This document shows, piece after piece, positions 46,501 to 54,908 of a stretch of 64,000 nt of DNA. How positions within the stretch are numbered: the stretch's first letter is position 1; each line of letters opens with the position of its first letter. Origin of the DNA: Bretschneidera sinensis. Taxonomy: Eukaryota > Streptophyta > Magnoliopsida > Brassicales > Akaniaceae. The notes below the pieces were generated by a model that ran no database searches, was not told the DNA's origin, and saw only the letters and a program-made list of their open reading frames with translations. The stretch covers positions 101,752,588 to 101,816,587 of the forward strand of contig CM043702.1 in NCBI GenBank assembly GCA_023935145.1, in the 5' to 3' direction. Both the position numbers and the translations under genes were made by a program.

Positions 46501-49500
46501 TTGGTCCTTTACTGCTGAGGAAGTGTGCGGCAAAGTCGCGATTGAGTCCCTTGAAGGAGTTGAGGCTTTTGGGCTTCTGGTGGGAGTACCAAGTGCTGGC
46601 GGCTTTTTCGAGTGTTAGCGGGAAAGCTTGGCATAGGACATCGTTTGGGTGGTGATGTAAGAGCATTGTTGTCTCCTCAGTGTTTGAAGGCCTCGCCTAT
46701 CTTCTTATCCATCTCTTCCAACCAAGTCAGTGTGATTCTTGGAGACAGAGTATCCTCAAGACTTTGGCCCGTGGTTGGCAGGAGAAGATGTAGTGGATTT
46801 GCGATCTATGGTATGGGCATGGTGACTAGAATTCTGGTGCCTTGTTGTCCATGGGCTTGGTTGTGACACTTGAAGTTGCGAGGGAGGGGCTTGCCCCCTT
46901 AGTCAGGCCGGCAAGTCGGCCACTAACAGGGTAAGTTCAATGAATTGTCCTTGTGTGACCAGGGCGTTCGGGTTATTAGCCTGGTCACTAGGTGGTTCGA
47001 CTAGAACTTTTGTGACCGTTTTCGGATTTTGGCTGATTGTAGTATGTTTATGGATGGTTGTGAGTTTAGATCTAGTGCGTAGGCTGCGACTGGTGGTGGC
47101 ATTTGCAGTAGTGGTAGCGGTGGCAGTAGCTGCGACTGTGGTGGCGGCAGTTTTGGAAGTGATTTTAGGTGTTATCTTGATAGATGAGTTCTTTTTTTGT
47201 TTTCCCATGGATGACGCCAATCTGTTGATGCCGAAAATCTACCAGGCAATCGAACAGGCGTGACATGGTACTTGCGCACCCAAAGATAGAAGAAATCCTA
47301 AGGAGTTGCCGGAGGATTGAAGAGGTGCTTATGAGGGGACTCTTCGATGTCGAAGTCAGTAAATTGAAGGCGATCAAAGTAGAGAGCTAGAGAATTTGTG
47401 ATTGAATTGTATGTACATGTGATAATGAGAGCTCCCTTTATATGGTGTTTAGAGGTAGATTTCGATTAGGAAAATAATTAATACTGAGTGTTATAGTAGG
47501 ATTAGAGTTTCCATGGGCTGTAGTGTCCTGATAGAATTAGACTTCCATGGGTTGGAATGTCCTAATAGAATTAGGCTTTCATGAGTTGGAATGTCCTTAA
47601 TGCCCTTGGACACGTGTAAGGAGCTTATTTGTTGGGTATCTTGGTTCGTGGACTTATCCAAGAGTTCCATGTGTCATTGTCGGGTTGGATGAGAAAAATT
47701 ATCCCATATCACAAAAAATAAAATATCAAGAACAAAATTTTTTTGATAAATAAAAAAATGTATATATAAAGCACCAAGAGGGTGCAACTCAAAGCCAAAA
47801 ACTAATTACAAGTAAAGAGATTCACAAAATCCAAAAGTTCAAAAAAGTTTACACTGGCGCTGCGATGACGGAACAGGGCGAGATTCTAGAGCTGATGGTG
47901 GTGGTGGCGCAGGCTGGAAGTCGACAGAATTAGAAGGAGTGTTTTCAGTTACTATTTTTAGATTTTCTGGTTTTTTTATTCAGGTTACTGTAGTAAATTA
48001 AGGAGTGGTGTATTCTTTTCAAATAAAAGGTACTGATAGAAAAGGATGGCAGTAGTGGCTCGATTTTTTTTTTAAGGGTATGGGATATTGATGCTAGATA
48101 GGATATAAGACCTTTTGGCTCTGATACCACTTGATGTAGGATAGATAGTTTTGAGAGAAGAAATAAGGGGATCGAGGAGAAGAAGCAGATTGAATAGGCA
48201 TAGAAAAGTGAGCAACAGATAGTTGAGAACAAAATTAGAGACATAGGGGAAGAAGAAACATAACCTAAGGAAATAGAAGGCAAAGGTGAAGAGCTAGGGA
48301 GAAGAGAAACAAAGAGAGTTCAAACTTTATTCAATAATCAATTGTTTGAATAATTCCAACATACTAAAGGTGATTGAATAGGTACAGAGAAGAGAGCAAT
48401 AGATAAGAAGAGAACAAAATTATAGAAATAGGGGAAGAAGAAACATAACCTGAGGAAATAGGAGGTAAAAGTGAAGAGCTAGGGAGAAGAGAAACAAAGA
48501 GACAAAGATCAAACTTTATTCAATAATCGATTGTTTGAATAATTCCAACATACTAAAGGTGATTATATAGGCACCAATCTTAACTGTAATAGGAAACCCT
48601 GAAACTCTGATAATACAAATATTAATAAAAACTATAATTTCCTAAACTAAAGTCCGATTATATTACTACTTGCTCCTAATAAAAACACATTTACAAAATA
48701 ATCCCACAAATGACCTAAAATCCCACAAATCTTAAAATAATACATATTTCTTTCCCCATTATGCATCATTTAGTTCTGTAGGATACTGAGGTTCCGCCAT
48801 TCTGGTAAATATCTGAGACCATCTAATAGTTAAAACGATGCTTTTAAAAAGTTCGGATTACGTATTGGATACCAGAAGCATCGGTAAAATGGTCCTATTT
48901 TATTCAACTTTCTCTCTGCCCCACCCACAGAAGATATCTCTGAGCTTTTCTTTTGTGTCACTGATTGATTTATTACTTCTAAATATTTAGTATTCTGGAG
49001 AGTGGAGGGATTAGGGGTGTGATTATAGATGCTGAGGATACACAGCTCTTGATCCTAGAAGTCAGGTAATTGTCAACTTTATGGACCACTGAATTTTGAA
49101 ATTTATAGGTAGAAGGATTGTATCTTGGTACCTAGCTTGAAGGCAACCCATAGTCAACCCCAGGCTGAAGAGGTATCCTAAGCTGTGGTTGCAACTTGGG
49201 TGGGTTGAGTTGGTTAATGGCTGATCTATGATTACCAACAAAGAGAATTATAATGCCATGAAGTGAGAAGATTCTTATTCTTTTTTTTTTTTTTTTTTGG
49301 CAATGAACATGAAGCAAAGTTTGAAAGCAATTGAAATCATGATTTTGTGATGGTTTTCCAGTTTAATTACAAATGCTGCATCTTTTTGTTTTGTTTTATT
49401 GTATCTGTTTCTGCCATATATTTTCTTGATATGTTAGTTTACATTAATTGTTAGATCTGGCTTACTTGCATAGCCTTCCACCTAATCTCAAGCTGACCTT

Positions 49501-51540
49501 GGTCTGTTTTGGTTTTTTGACCTTGCCTAACCCTGCCATATGAATTCTTCAACCTAAGCTTTGCAAGCTCTGTTCAAGCTCAACCTTTCTGGGTTGGTTT
49601 GGAACATCCTATTTTCTTTATGTTTTTTCTATTCTTTTAAAGCTTTAGAAAAGTTCTAACAACTTTTGTAGCACCACGGGCTTATCCCCTAAAAGTGCTA
49701 GCTCAAGTTGCTTTTGGGATTATGGAGCCGTAGTGTAGGTACTGCTATTCGAAATTGGGTGTCTACACTTAGATATACAGAACGATCTTCCCCATTGTAA
49801 TACCGACGTGGGATGTGGGTCATCACAACTTTATTATACCACTTCAATAGAAACTCATATAATGTGCTCTATAGAATGTTCTCGATTTAGGAAATTTAGT
49901 TTGAAGTGCAATCCTTGGTGAACTCGATGAACTGAGGTACACATGAAGACTGTACATGAGTAAATATAGTTTTAATGAAAAATTAGTGAGTTCCTCCCAA
50001 ATTATGAGTCAGTTACATAAAGAACATAAAACAAATAAATCTTGCATCTTGCTCAACGCCTTAAACATTTCCTTCAAAGATTCACACGGATCTATCTATT
50101 AAGCCCTGTTAAACTGGTTTGACAGACTTGAGCAAGCTCGTGGAGAAAAGAGAATTTGGGTATTTTCCCAAAAGCAGATAACGAAGACGATATTATTGGG
50201 AGCAATGATGAAATATGATTGAGGGAACTTGCAATTAAGTTAATAATAAAGTAAAACTATTTACGAAAGAAAATACCTGTAGGCTGCCATGATAGAGGAG
50301 TGGCTTGCTTGTCTGTGTTGGTTTATCATTGACATTTTCTTTCGAAAACTTTCTCATCAAAGAGAGAGTAGCGTAGTCTAACACGTTTCATGGATTCTTT
50401 TGAAATATCATATACTCTGAGTGTTGTCAGTAAATTATCAAAATAAAAAATTGTTAGTCATTAAATCTGTGTAATAGTGTGATGGAGATGCAACATTTAA
50501 ATTGTTTCCAGTGACATATATTTCATTGGAGGGTTCGGCACTGTTGCTTGGGTTGATGTCAAGGAATACGAGGCCCTTCAGCCTGATAAAATTGCAGTTG
50601 ATGGAGGCGAGCAAAATCTGAAGGTGAGCTTTCTGAACTCTTCCAGTTAGTATTCAGTGCAAAATATACATGTGGTGAAGCTGTTTTCTCCTATTTCTTT
50701 TTAACCGTTGCAATTTTCCCATGAAATAGTAGATCTTCAAGGGCTTGGTTTTGGAGTCATGAAATCACATTACTAACTCAAATGATTGGCTTTGTTCAGC
50801 TGAGCTTAATTTTAATTTATAATTATAAGTAGGTGTTTTAATGATAACACTTTAAGCAGATTTTAATGATTTTTATTTAGTGGCACTTGAGTAGCATTTT
50901 AAAGTTTAAACAGTCATAACACACAAAAATCAGCTTAAAGCATCATCAGTTAAAGCACCTACTTATCATGGACCTATGTTGTTTGGCTTATGTCATTTTC
51001 CTTTTTTGTGGATCTTTGGTCGTCACTTTGTATATATTATTATGTTTTTTTTGTTTTTCTTTCTTTTTTCCTCTGAAAGCATATATGGATTTCAGCCGGT
51101 CATTAATCAAATATTCGTGTAGAATTTCACTCTAAATTATATTGATACAATTTAATGTCTTATTATGCGTACTTCGGGCTTAACTGGGTTATGACTTGTT
51201 TTACTCTAGGAACTCAATGCCATGTTTTCAAAGCCCCTTAAAGAGGTATTGTCCACTGAAACTGAGGTGGACGATGCTGCTTTGATATCAATAGACAGTA
51301 AGGGGACTGACATTCGGGTCCGTCAAGGTGCACAGGTATCCTTCTTGTGAAGCAACCATTCTAAATTCGCCTTCCTCATGTTTTTATGTTTGCTATATGG
51401 TTTGTTCAAATTTTTTTTGGCAGTTCAACATACAGAGGTTATCATTTGAAGAAGGGCATGCCATTGAAACATTAGAAGAAGCCAAGGCTGCTCTTTGGAA
51501 AGTAATAAAAAAGGTCCAAGTACACAATTTGCAGAAATAG
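28517..51540 (+). CDS. Pyridoxamine 5'-phosphate oxidase-family (FMN-binding split-barrel) protein, probably plastid
   Basis: Nine exons with GT-AG borders: 28517-28786, 32603-32875, 32974-33076, 33417-33496, 33585-33662, 34040-34131, 50512-50623, 51210-51335, 51424-51540. Joined, they give 1251 nt, 416 residues, no internal stop, with every phase matching. Residues 1-60 are Ser/Leu-rich with few acids, like a chloroplast transit peptide. The split-barrel region runs from about 180 to 320: ARFAHLCTVMSRMHHRREG, YPFGSLVDFAPDSMG, HTRNLLADPRCTLVV, QWGNFYYFRMQN and YFIGGFGTVAWVDV. The C-terminus has FEEGHAIETLEEAKAALWK. It resembles the Arabidopsis At1g51560/At3g21140 type (from memory). Such proteins may bind FMN or heme; the substrate is unknown. 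Intron 1 is 3.8 kb, and intron 6 is 16.4 kb because of nested elements. A further in-phase exon may exist at 48991-49065. Confidence 0.88.
28787..30039. other. First part of host intron 1
   Basis: AT-rich intron with poly-T runs (about 28847-28865, 28961-28970, 29130-29140). Open frames here are short and have no family features. No exon-like segment was seen. Confidence 0.6.
30040..30560 (-). mobile_element. L1-type LINE 3' fragment in intron 1
   Basis: On the minus strand 30400-30560 reads VVNRCFLCKKNAEMVFHLFW, the zinc-binding module that ends plant LINE reverse-transcriptase ORFs (C-x2-C...H). About 350 bp further on, GGTTGTAAGTTGTAGCCCCC and a T-rich stretch ending TTTATTGATAAAA form the usual 3' tail. 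It is 5'-truncated and has many stops. Confidence 0.65.
30790..31186 (+). mobile_element. L1-type LINE 3' fragment in intron 1, opposite strand
   Basis: The plus-strand piece 30821-31015 reads LGISWVVFGSVRDELWVWSG and IFWLVWNERNKRAFDG, the very C-terminal part of plant LINE ORF2. It is followed by about 170 bp of tail ending in CTTATAAAAAAAAG. It lies within 230 bp of, and inverted to, the LINE fragment at 30040-30560. Confidence 0.68.
31322..31741 (+). repeat. Solo LTR in intron 1
   Basis: 420 bp flanked by a perfect ATTTC duplication (31317-31321 and 31742-31746). It begins CGATGCATAATG (expected TG, first base mutated) and ends CTACATCA. It is the reverse complement of the LTRs at 34548-35001 and 48132-48768 in the same gene. 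It has TTGAATAAA near 31545 and a CT-rich end. A solo LTR of this kind arises by recombination between the two LTRs of one element. Confidence 0.9.
33799..33833. repeat. T24G11 homopolymer pair in intron 5
   Basis: Twenty-four T followed by eleven G. It may be partly an assembly or sequencing artefact. It sits about 205 bp before the acceptor of exon 6. Confidence 0.9.
34548..35001 (-). repeat. 3' LTR of the intron-6 element
   Basis: 454 bp, TGATGTAGGACAG to CTGTATCA. Purine-rich on the plus strand at its start (GAAGAGAAGAGAA). Minus-strand sequence before it (CAAGTGAGGTAGAA) serves as polypurine tract. Confidence 0.88.
35002..35810 (-). other. Internal remnant of the intron-6 element
   Basis: The minus-strand frame 35263-35682 (139 codons) is open, but no domain, motif or family could be recognised. 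GAGTTTTGAAG and CAAGCTTGACC-like words near 35010-35040 resemble the region before the 3' LTR in several gypsy families. Function unknown; probably non-coding today. Confidence 0.45.
35811..37020 (-). repeat. Tat-2 3' LTR, interrupted by a solo LTR
   Basis: Matches 47223-47711 in two blocks, 35811-36218 and 36948-37020. Contains tandem words with AGGGTTTCCATGGGCTGGAGTG (36095-36190). The end is truncated after GGGTTGGATTACA. Confidence 0.85.
36219..36947 (-). repeat. Solo LTR inserted in the Tat-2 3' LTR
   Basis: 729 bp, TGATACCGG to CCCATGTCA on the plus strand, with the perfect duplication GGAGC at 36214-36218 and 36948-36952. Removing it restores the Tat-2 LTR sequence. A TATA-like TATAAATTGAAA read on the minus strand (about 36452-36463) suggests that orientation. 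It belongs to another family than the LTRs of the intron-6 element. Confidence 0.9.
37030..38300 (-). pseudogene. Tat-2 integrase
   Basis: The piece 37446-37676 has IPRILVTDNEDHFDS (Asp present) and PQANGQAEVANRTLL (Glu present). The C-terminal piece 37018-37380 has AQIRLAAYHQRVAQYYN and then drifts out of frame. The zinc-binding region lies near 37850-38000 with stops. The catalytic core is better kept than in Tat-1, but the domain is still interrupted. Confidence 0.8.
38301..39835 (-). pseudogene. Tat-2 RNase H and main part of reverse transcriptase
   Basis: The piece 39270-39632 reads DQGLYCYKVMPFELKN, YQRLVNKLL and the catalytic box VYVDGMLVK; the family has YVDDMLVK, so the second Asp is Gly. 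LGFMVTQRGIEANP and the connection (NIKEFQQLTACIAALRCF) follow in 39015-39269. RNase H fragments extend to about 38300 with stops. The N-terminal RT is beyond the TIR element. Confidence 0.8.
40309..40501 (+). repeat. Copia-2 5' LTR
   Basis: 193 bp with TTATAAATACT (TATA-like) about 20 bp in. The usual TG start is changed to TA. Confidence 0.82.
40576..41314 (+). pseudogene. Copia-2 gag
   Basis: The piece 40612-40860 begins with MEDLLVDRDLW, the continuation of the usual FELWKLKMEDLL opening that is in the broken frame before it. The piece 40911-41314 holds the UBN2-like segment (RKKLYNLQMAEGDSF, LLCSLPDSWDNLI) and a basic tail (GRTHDRDYKW). A stop and a frameshift lie between. No zinc knuckle is visible; 41290-41330 is frameshifted. 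Confidence 0.8.
41400..42700 (+). pseudogene. Copia-2 protease and integrase
   Basis: The protease opening reads IIGTRASFHMTPHRDWF after a stop; the family has WIIDTGASFHMT, so the catalytic Asp is Gly and the Gly is Arg. GAG-pre-integrase (LWHQRLGHIGEKRL, CEHCLHGKQNR) keeps its zinc ligands. The core has HSDVFGP, RTDNGGEF and then NGVA-stop-RLNRSL, where the catalytic Glu codon has become TAG. A one-base deletion near 42275 shifts the frame. The C-terminal part (42335-42694) is open. Confidence 0.85.
42701..44509 (+). pseudogene. Copia-2 reverse transcriptase and RNase H
   Basis: One frame continues from 42335 to 44509 with stops at about 42692, 42768, 43121, 43439, 43901 and 44102. It contains NEEMQALDKNETW, VEQLDVKTAFLHRDL, MYVDDMLLI (both Asp kept), MNDLGPANFILGM and RNase H (VGLVDAD, GGAVSWMSKGQS, KHIDIQYHFIRE). 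The family has STTEAEY where this copy has LTKAKY, so an RNase H Glu is lost. Apart from the stops the frame is continuous. Confidence 0.87.
44589..44780 (+). repeat. Copia-2 3' LTR
   Basis: 192 bp, TGTTAGGGCGTC to CGATCA, with the same TATA-like TTATAAATACT. About 90 percent similar by eye to the 5' LTR. Confidence 0.88.
44822..45000 (-). pseudogene. Tat-2 reverse transcriptase N-terminus
   Basis: The minus-strand piece 44778-44975 reads EIDPQVITHRLNMDPNHKPI and VQKKRSFAPSN, the conserved start of Tat RT. It breaks at the TIR element; the continuation is at 39835 and below. The breakpoint falls in the segment before TNVVMVKK. Confidence 0.8.
45270..45990 (-). pseudogene. Tat-2 protease region with duplicated active site
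   Basis: Two nearly identical segments (45352-45552 and 45553-45753) each encode LQTPHDDAMV-like residues and ERILIDNGSLANILYYDAF (second copy with a changed start), the Tat protease active-site segment (D-N-G-S, Asp present). In between, ASVSRPNKKA recurs. The upstream part carries basic Pro/Ser residues. The period is 201 bp (67 codons), so the frame is preserved across the duplication. Confidence 0.8.
45352..45753 (-). repeat. 201-bp in-frame tandem duplication
   Basis: Two copies of 201 bp differ at only about five positions. Each begins CGGAAGGCATCGTAGTATA and ends near CCAACCTGGC(G/A)TAGGC. It is a young duplication compared with the decay of the element. Confidence 0.92.
46095..47206 (-). 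pseudogene. Tat-2 gag
   Basis: The start MGKQKKNSSIKITP (47206 downward) opens a Thr/Ala-rich N-terminus. The piece 46343-46666 has FPLTLEKAASTWYSHQ, the gag capsid signature; 46095-46310 has MNEILTQVEEFILAEEDH. Stops and shifts separate the pieces. The homologous text in Tat-1 is at 26200-27498. Confidence 0.78.
47223..47711 (-). repeat. Tat-2 5' LTR
   Basis: 489 bp, TGTTGATGCCG to CCCATATCA on the plus strand. Minus-strand sequence just inside (AGATTGGCGTCATCC) is the likely PBS, the same position and wording as in Tat-1. Confidence 0.87.
47712..47870 (-). mobile_element. LINE 3'-tail fragment
   Basis: On the minus strand the sequence GGTGCTTTATATATACA followed by TTTTTTTATTTATCAAAAAAA has the wording of plant L1 tails and resembles 30040-30110. 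It has no coding part. It abuts the Tat-2 LTR, so Tat-2 may have inserted into it. Confidence 0.45.
47871..48131 (-). other. Leader of the intron-6 element with PBS
   Basis: Non-coding. Plus-strand GGCTCTGATACCAC at 48117-48130 is the reversed PBS for initiator tRNA-Met, one base from the LTR at 48132. Confidence 0.75.
48132..48768 (-). repeat. 5' LTR of the intron-6 element, with internal duplication
   Basis: 637 bp against 454 bp for the partner LTR. The difference is a 184-bp tandem duplication (48191-48374 and 48375-48558), each copy beginning TTGAATAGG or TGAATAGG and ending CATACTAAAGGTGATT. Confidence 0.9.
48991..49065 (+). CDS. Possible extra (cassette) exon of the host gene
   Basis: A 75-nt segment between TTTAG (48986-48990) and GTAATT (from 49066) is open, 25 codons long, and takes the same phase at both ends as the exon 6-exon 7 junction: AG completed by T gives Ser, and it ends in AG that again is completed by T of exon 7. 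It reads ILESGGIRGVIIDAEDTQLL with ILEV after it. It is more GC-rich than the surrounding intron. With it the protein has 441 residues. Homologues as I remember them join FYYFRMQN directly to SDIYFIGG, which speaks against a constitutive exon. Confidence 0.4.
49066..50511. other. Right end of host intron 6
   Basis: AT-rich intron with a T19 run near 49281-49299. No element boundary, exon or RNA gene could be supported. The acceptor TTGTTTCCAG at 50502-50511 is pyrimidine-rich. Confidence 0.6.
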
Positions 51541-52130
51541 AAGTTGTCGCTGAACGTATCCGTTTTTGCCCTTTTGAGGGCATCGGGTGACCTGATGCAT
51601 GGGTTGAGTCGTATCCTGTTGCATTCGAGAAATCACTTTATTTTAATCTCTTTTTTTATTTTTATCTTTCTCCGCTTCCTATGCAACATTGTAAAATTAT
51701 AGGTGGGATGATATTAAAATTCTGTTATATACATGAATCTTATGACAAGTCTTTTTTGTTTTTTTTGCCTATAAATTTGATTTAAATAAGATTTCTCATG
51801 TTGTTTAAGCAGGGTAATGCCCTTAAACATTTGTTTAGAAAGTAATGAACCCTTCATTAAGTGTTGGTGTCTGAAAGCCAGGCTACCCTAATATGGATTA
51901 TGTCACCTTGATGTCGGCAGTATTATCAACAAAGTCTTGTTAGAAGCTCTCCGTTTTTTGTGTTTTGTTTTTTAAAAAAAAAAATAAAATTCACCAGTCA
52001 TGGTGAGAGGTTTGACAAATTCTTACTTCTTAATTATATAAAATTGATTACAATAAAAGAAAAAACACCAGCATGTCTCCGTCTTTGACTACCTTATCCT
52101 TTTGATTTCTCTCTGGGTCAGTTGACAAGC
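51541..52130 (+). other. 3' UTR and downstream flank of the host gene
   Basis: The first 250 bases are T-rich, with TATAAATTTGATTTAAATAAG near 51771 as a possible polyadenylation region. No terminator can be fixed for a plant gene. A chromovirus LTR begins at 52131. Confidence 0.5.
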
Positions 52131-52354
52131 TGTTAGGTTGTATAAGAAATGTTTTTGATAGGACAAGAGCAAACCCTTAGAGAAGGTGATTGAGAGAAAT
52201 TTAAGAGGATTGGTTATACTATCTTATCATTCTTGTTTATAAGAGTGCATATTATACATCCCGCACTAGAAAGTAGTTACAAGTCTAACTAACTTCTAAC
52301 TAACTAATTGTTTTGTAATAGAATGCTAATAGTGTTATCTTCAGCTTTGGTCCA
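52131..52354 (-). repeat. Chromovirus D 3' LTR
   Basis: About 224 bp, TG to CA, AT-rich, similar in layout to the LTR at 54673-54908 (both contain TAACAACTAAC/CTAACTAACT-like words). The boundary is inferred from this similarity. Confidence 0.6.
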
Positions 52355-52589
52355 GCATTCTTAAGCTTGTGCTTGCTTACTTAATAGCAAACGAAATCCT
52401 TTAGCCAGCTAGGCGTTCTTCTCATTCTTATTGGCCTTGTTCTTTTTGTTGTCAACCCTTTCTACTACTGGTTTCATGTACTCAGCTACTGCCCTTATGT
52501 CTTCTGTCCTTGTAGTTATTTGTTTCCTTTCCTTTACTTGTGTTAAAGCTGTATAATTACCTTCCTCCTGAAAAGACACTTTGTCCTTA

Positions 52590-54672
52590 TGGTGTTAATT
52601 GGGATAAAGCTATTGGAGCTCTTCAGAATCTTCCCAATAATCTTCTTTTAGTGGTAAGTCTGCCCATTGAATCAACCACTGTTAGATCCACTTGTCTTAC
52701 CTCTTAATGTGCCTTTCCCCAACAATGGCCAGTGGCATAACTTATGGTTTGCTGTTGTCACTAGTGGTAGGTAAGGACAAAGGAGTGATATAAGATTGGG
52801 GGTTGTGATATGGCTTAAGGAGTGAAACATGGATCACTCGGTGGATGAGTGAGCTTGGAGGAAGTTCTAGCTGATATGCAACTGAGCCAATTCTTTTAAG
52901 AACTTTGAATGGACCAAAAAACTTCTTACTCAACTTCTGAGAAGACCTTGTAGCCACTAGGACTTGTCTATAAGGTTGTAATAGGAGTAGTACTAAATCA
53001 CCCACCTGAAAGGTAAATTCTGTTCTATGGTTGTCAGCTGCCCGTTTCATTCTTTGTTAGGCCTAGTGAAGGTGTTCCTGGACTTGCAGAAGAATTTCTG
53101 GCCTTGTTCCCAAGTCATGATCAATAGTCTCCAAGGTGCCAGTCCCTCTATGATAACTAGAAAGGGAAGGAGGTAATCTCCTATAAACAACCTCAAATGG
53201 AGTTTTGCTAAGTGAATTATGAAAGGTAGTGTTATAGTGGAACTCAGCAAGGTGTAAGTATTTAACCTATAGGTGGGTTGATCCGACGCATAGGCTCTCA
53301 AAAGCTGCTCTAGGCATTAGTTTAGGACCTCTGTTTGCCCATTAGTTTGAGGATGGTAGGAAGAACTCATCCTTAACTCAGTTTCTTGTAGCCTAAAGAG
53401 TTCCCTCCAGAACTTTGGAAAATAGGGTCTCTATCACAAACCACAGACCTTGGAATGCCATGTAAACCACATACCATTTTCATAAATAAAGACAACAACT
53501 TTGATGGCAGTAAAATGAGAAGGTAAGGGGCCAAAATGAGCATGCTTGGATAATCTATCAACCACAACTAAAATTACAGTCATACCTTGAGAAGCGGGAA
53601 GATTTGTGATGAAGTCCATACTAACTTCTTCCTAAATATGATTAGGAATAAGCAAGGACTGTAGAAGACCATAAGAAGCCTTGTTAGCACTTTTTATCTT
53701 TTGGCATATATCACAATGTTGACATACCTTTCTACTGGTTTCCTCAGATTCTTGCAGTATAAATTGGCTATAACTCTCATGTAGGTCCTGTGCACACCTG
53801 TATGCCCTCCTAGAGGTGTGGAATGAAATTTTTTGAGTATCACTTCTGTTAGAGGATAAATATTACTAAATTTTTTTTGGCTCTATAGTATAAGATTCCA
53901 TGTCTGTTTGTATAAGAAAGATTTTGAGTGGGTTAGTCCTGGACTTGCTTGATTTGTTGACTAATGTGGCTATCATTTGCATGCTCAGTTGCAATTTGAT
54001 CAAAGATGTCAAAAGTGGGCATGAAGAGCGCTGTGAGCAGGACTTCTGATTCTGCCTTAGTTTCCAATGTGCATAATCTTGACAAGGCATCAGTAGGAGT
54101 GTTTTCTTTACCATGTCTATAAATGATCTCATAATTATAGCTTGGCAAGTTAGTGTTGTTGTTCTGGAATTTGAATGGTCTGGTTGAGCAAGTGTATTAA
54201 ACTCTTTTGGTTAGTATAAATGTAGAATTTGGCACCTAAGACATAATGTCTCCATTTTTTTACTATAGAAATGATGGCAAACAGTTCCCTAATGTAAGTG
54301 GAAGATTGTTGCATTCTAAGACATAGTTTCTTGCTATAAAAAGTAAGATGATGTGCTTGTTGAGATAAGAATGCTCCAATAACCACACATAGGGCATTTC
54401 AATGACAAAGGGCATAGTGGAGTTTGGTAAAGTCAAGATAGGAGTTGTGATCAAAGCAAATTTAACGTCTTAGAAAGAAGTTTGTGCTGCACAAGTCCGT
54501 AGGACGGAATCTTTCTTCAATTGATCTGTTAAAGGAGCAGCTATAGAGAAAAACCCCTTTATAAATTTTCTGTAATGGCCAATCAATCCCAAGAAATTTC
54601 TTAACTGTTTTTGGTTGTTTGGGGTAGACTATACTACTATAGCTTCCACTTTTGTTTGGCCATGTGCTACAC
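52590..54672 (-). pseudogene. Chromovirus D pol: RT thumb, RNase H, integrase, chromodomain
   Basis: From 54672 downward: RT thumb (LRNFLGLIGHYRKFI, AAPLTDQLKKDS), RNase H with GAFLSQQAHHLTFYSKKL and ELFAIISIVKKWRHYVLG, integrase core with MDFITNLPASQGM, VVDRLSKHAHFG, VCDRDPIF and HPQTNGQTEVLN (all three catalytic residues visible), and the C-terminal GDLVLLLLQPYRQVLVATRS. A chromodomain-like end reads WLIQWADLPLKEDYWED near 52600-52690. Many stops and two or more frameshifts. Chromodomains direct integration toward marked histones. Confidence 0.83.
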
Positions 54673-54908
54673 TGTTAGGAATTGTTTTGAGTAAAGAAAA
54701 AAGGTTGATCACTGTTTCAAGAAAGTGACTAACTCCCAAGAATTCTTGCTGGAATTCCTCTTAATTCTTATATATCTTCCCCTTCTTATCTTATAAGTAT
54801 TTATACTTATTTGCAAAGCAAAAATAGAGAACAATTATAGCTGGCAAGTACCTTAACAACAACTAACAAACTAACTGACTTTTGTAATAAACCAGTAACT
54901 AATTTCCA
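54673..54908 (-). repeat. Chromovirus E 3' LTR
   Basis: 236 bp, TGTTAGGAATTG to AATTTCCA on the plus strand, with a TATA-like TATAAGTATTTATAC region. Minus-strand AAAGGGAGGGAAGC before it is a polypurine tract. Confidence 0.82.

Larger units (their letters stand above)
35811..47711 (-). mobile_element. Tat-2, Ty3/gypsy retrotransposon nested in the intron-6 element
   Basis: LTRs at 35811-37020 (enlarged by a solo LTR) and 47223-47711 both begin TGTTGATGC. The minus-strand gag-PR-RT-RH-INT is close to Tat-1. It lacks the 3.7-kb region with arrays and antisense gene that Tat-1 has between INT and the 3' LTR, and about 20 bases of the LTR edge are missing at the same place, which indicates a deletion. 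Its RT is split by the TIR element at 39836-44813. No clear target duplication was found. Confidence 0.88.
34548..48768 (-). mobile_element. LTR retroelement in intron 6, host of further insertions
   Basis: LTRs at 34548-35001 and 48132-48768 share the ends TGATGTAGG and (T/G)ATCA and are bounded by GTTAG (34543-34547) and TTTAG (48769-48773), a duplication with one mismatch. Plus-strand GGCTCTGATACCAC at 48117-48130 is the reversed initiator-tRNA-Met PBS, so the element points against the host gene. After removing Tat-2 only about 2.3 kb belongs to it, with no recognisable gag or pol: probably a non-autonomous or deleted element. Confidence 0.88.
52131..54672 (-). mobile_element. Chromovirus D (Ty3/gypsy), cut by chromovirus E
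   Basis: The 3' LTR is probably 52131-52354 (TGTTAGGTTG to TTGGTCCA). Minus-strand pol runs from chromodomain to RT thumb and stops abruptly at 54672, where the LTR of chromovirus E starts. The remaining 5' part should lie beyond E, outside the window. Lineage is possibly Reina, from the words LLQPYRQ and KKFFGPFKVL. Confidence 0.8.

Noticed and set aside
46940..47263. 107-codon plus-strand frame rich in Val/Ala
   Set aside because: It is the opposite strand of the Thr/Ala-rich gag N-terminus of Tat-2.
35811..47711. Target-site duplication of Tat-2
   Set aside because: Flanking five-mers (TAGAA and CAAAA) do not match; the ends may be degraded, so none is claimed.
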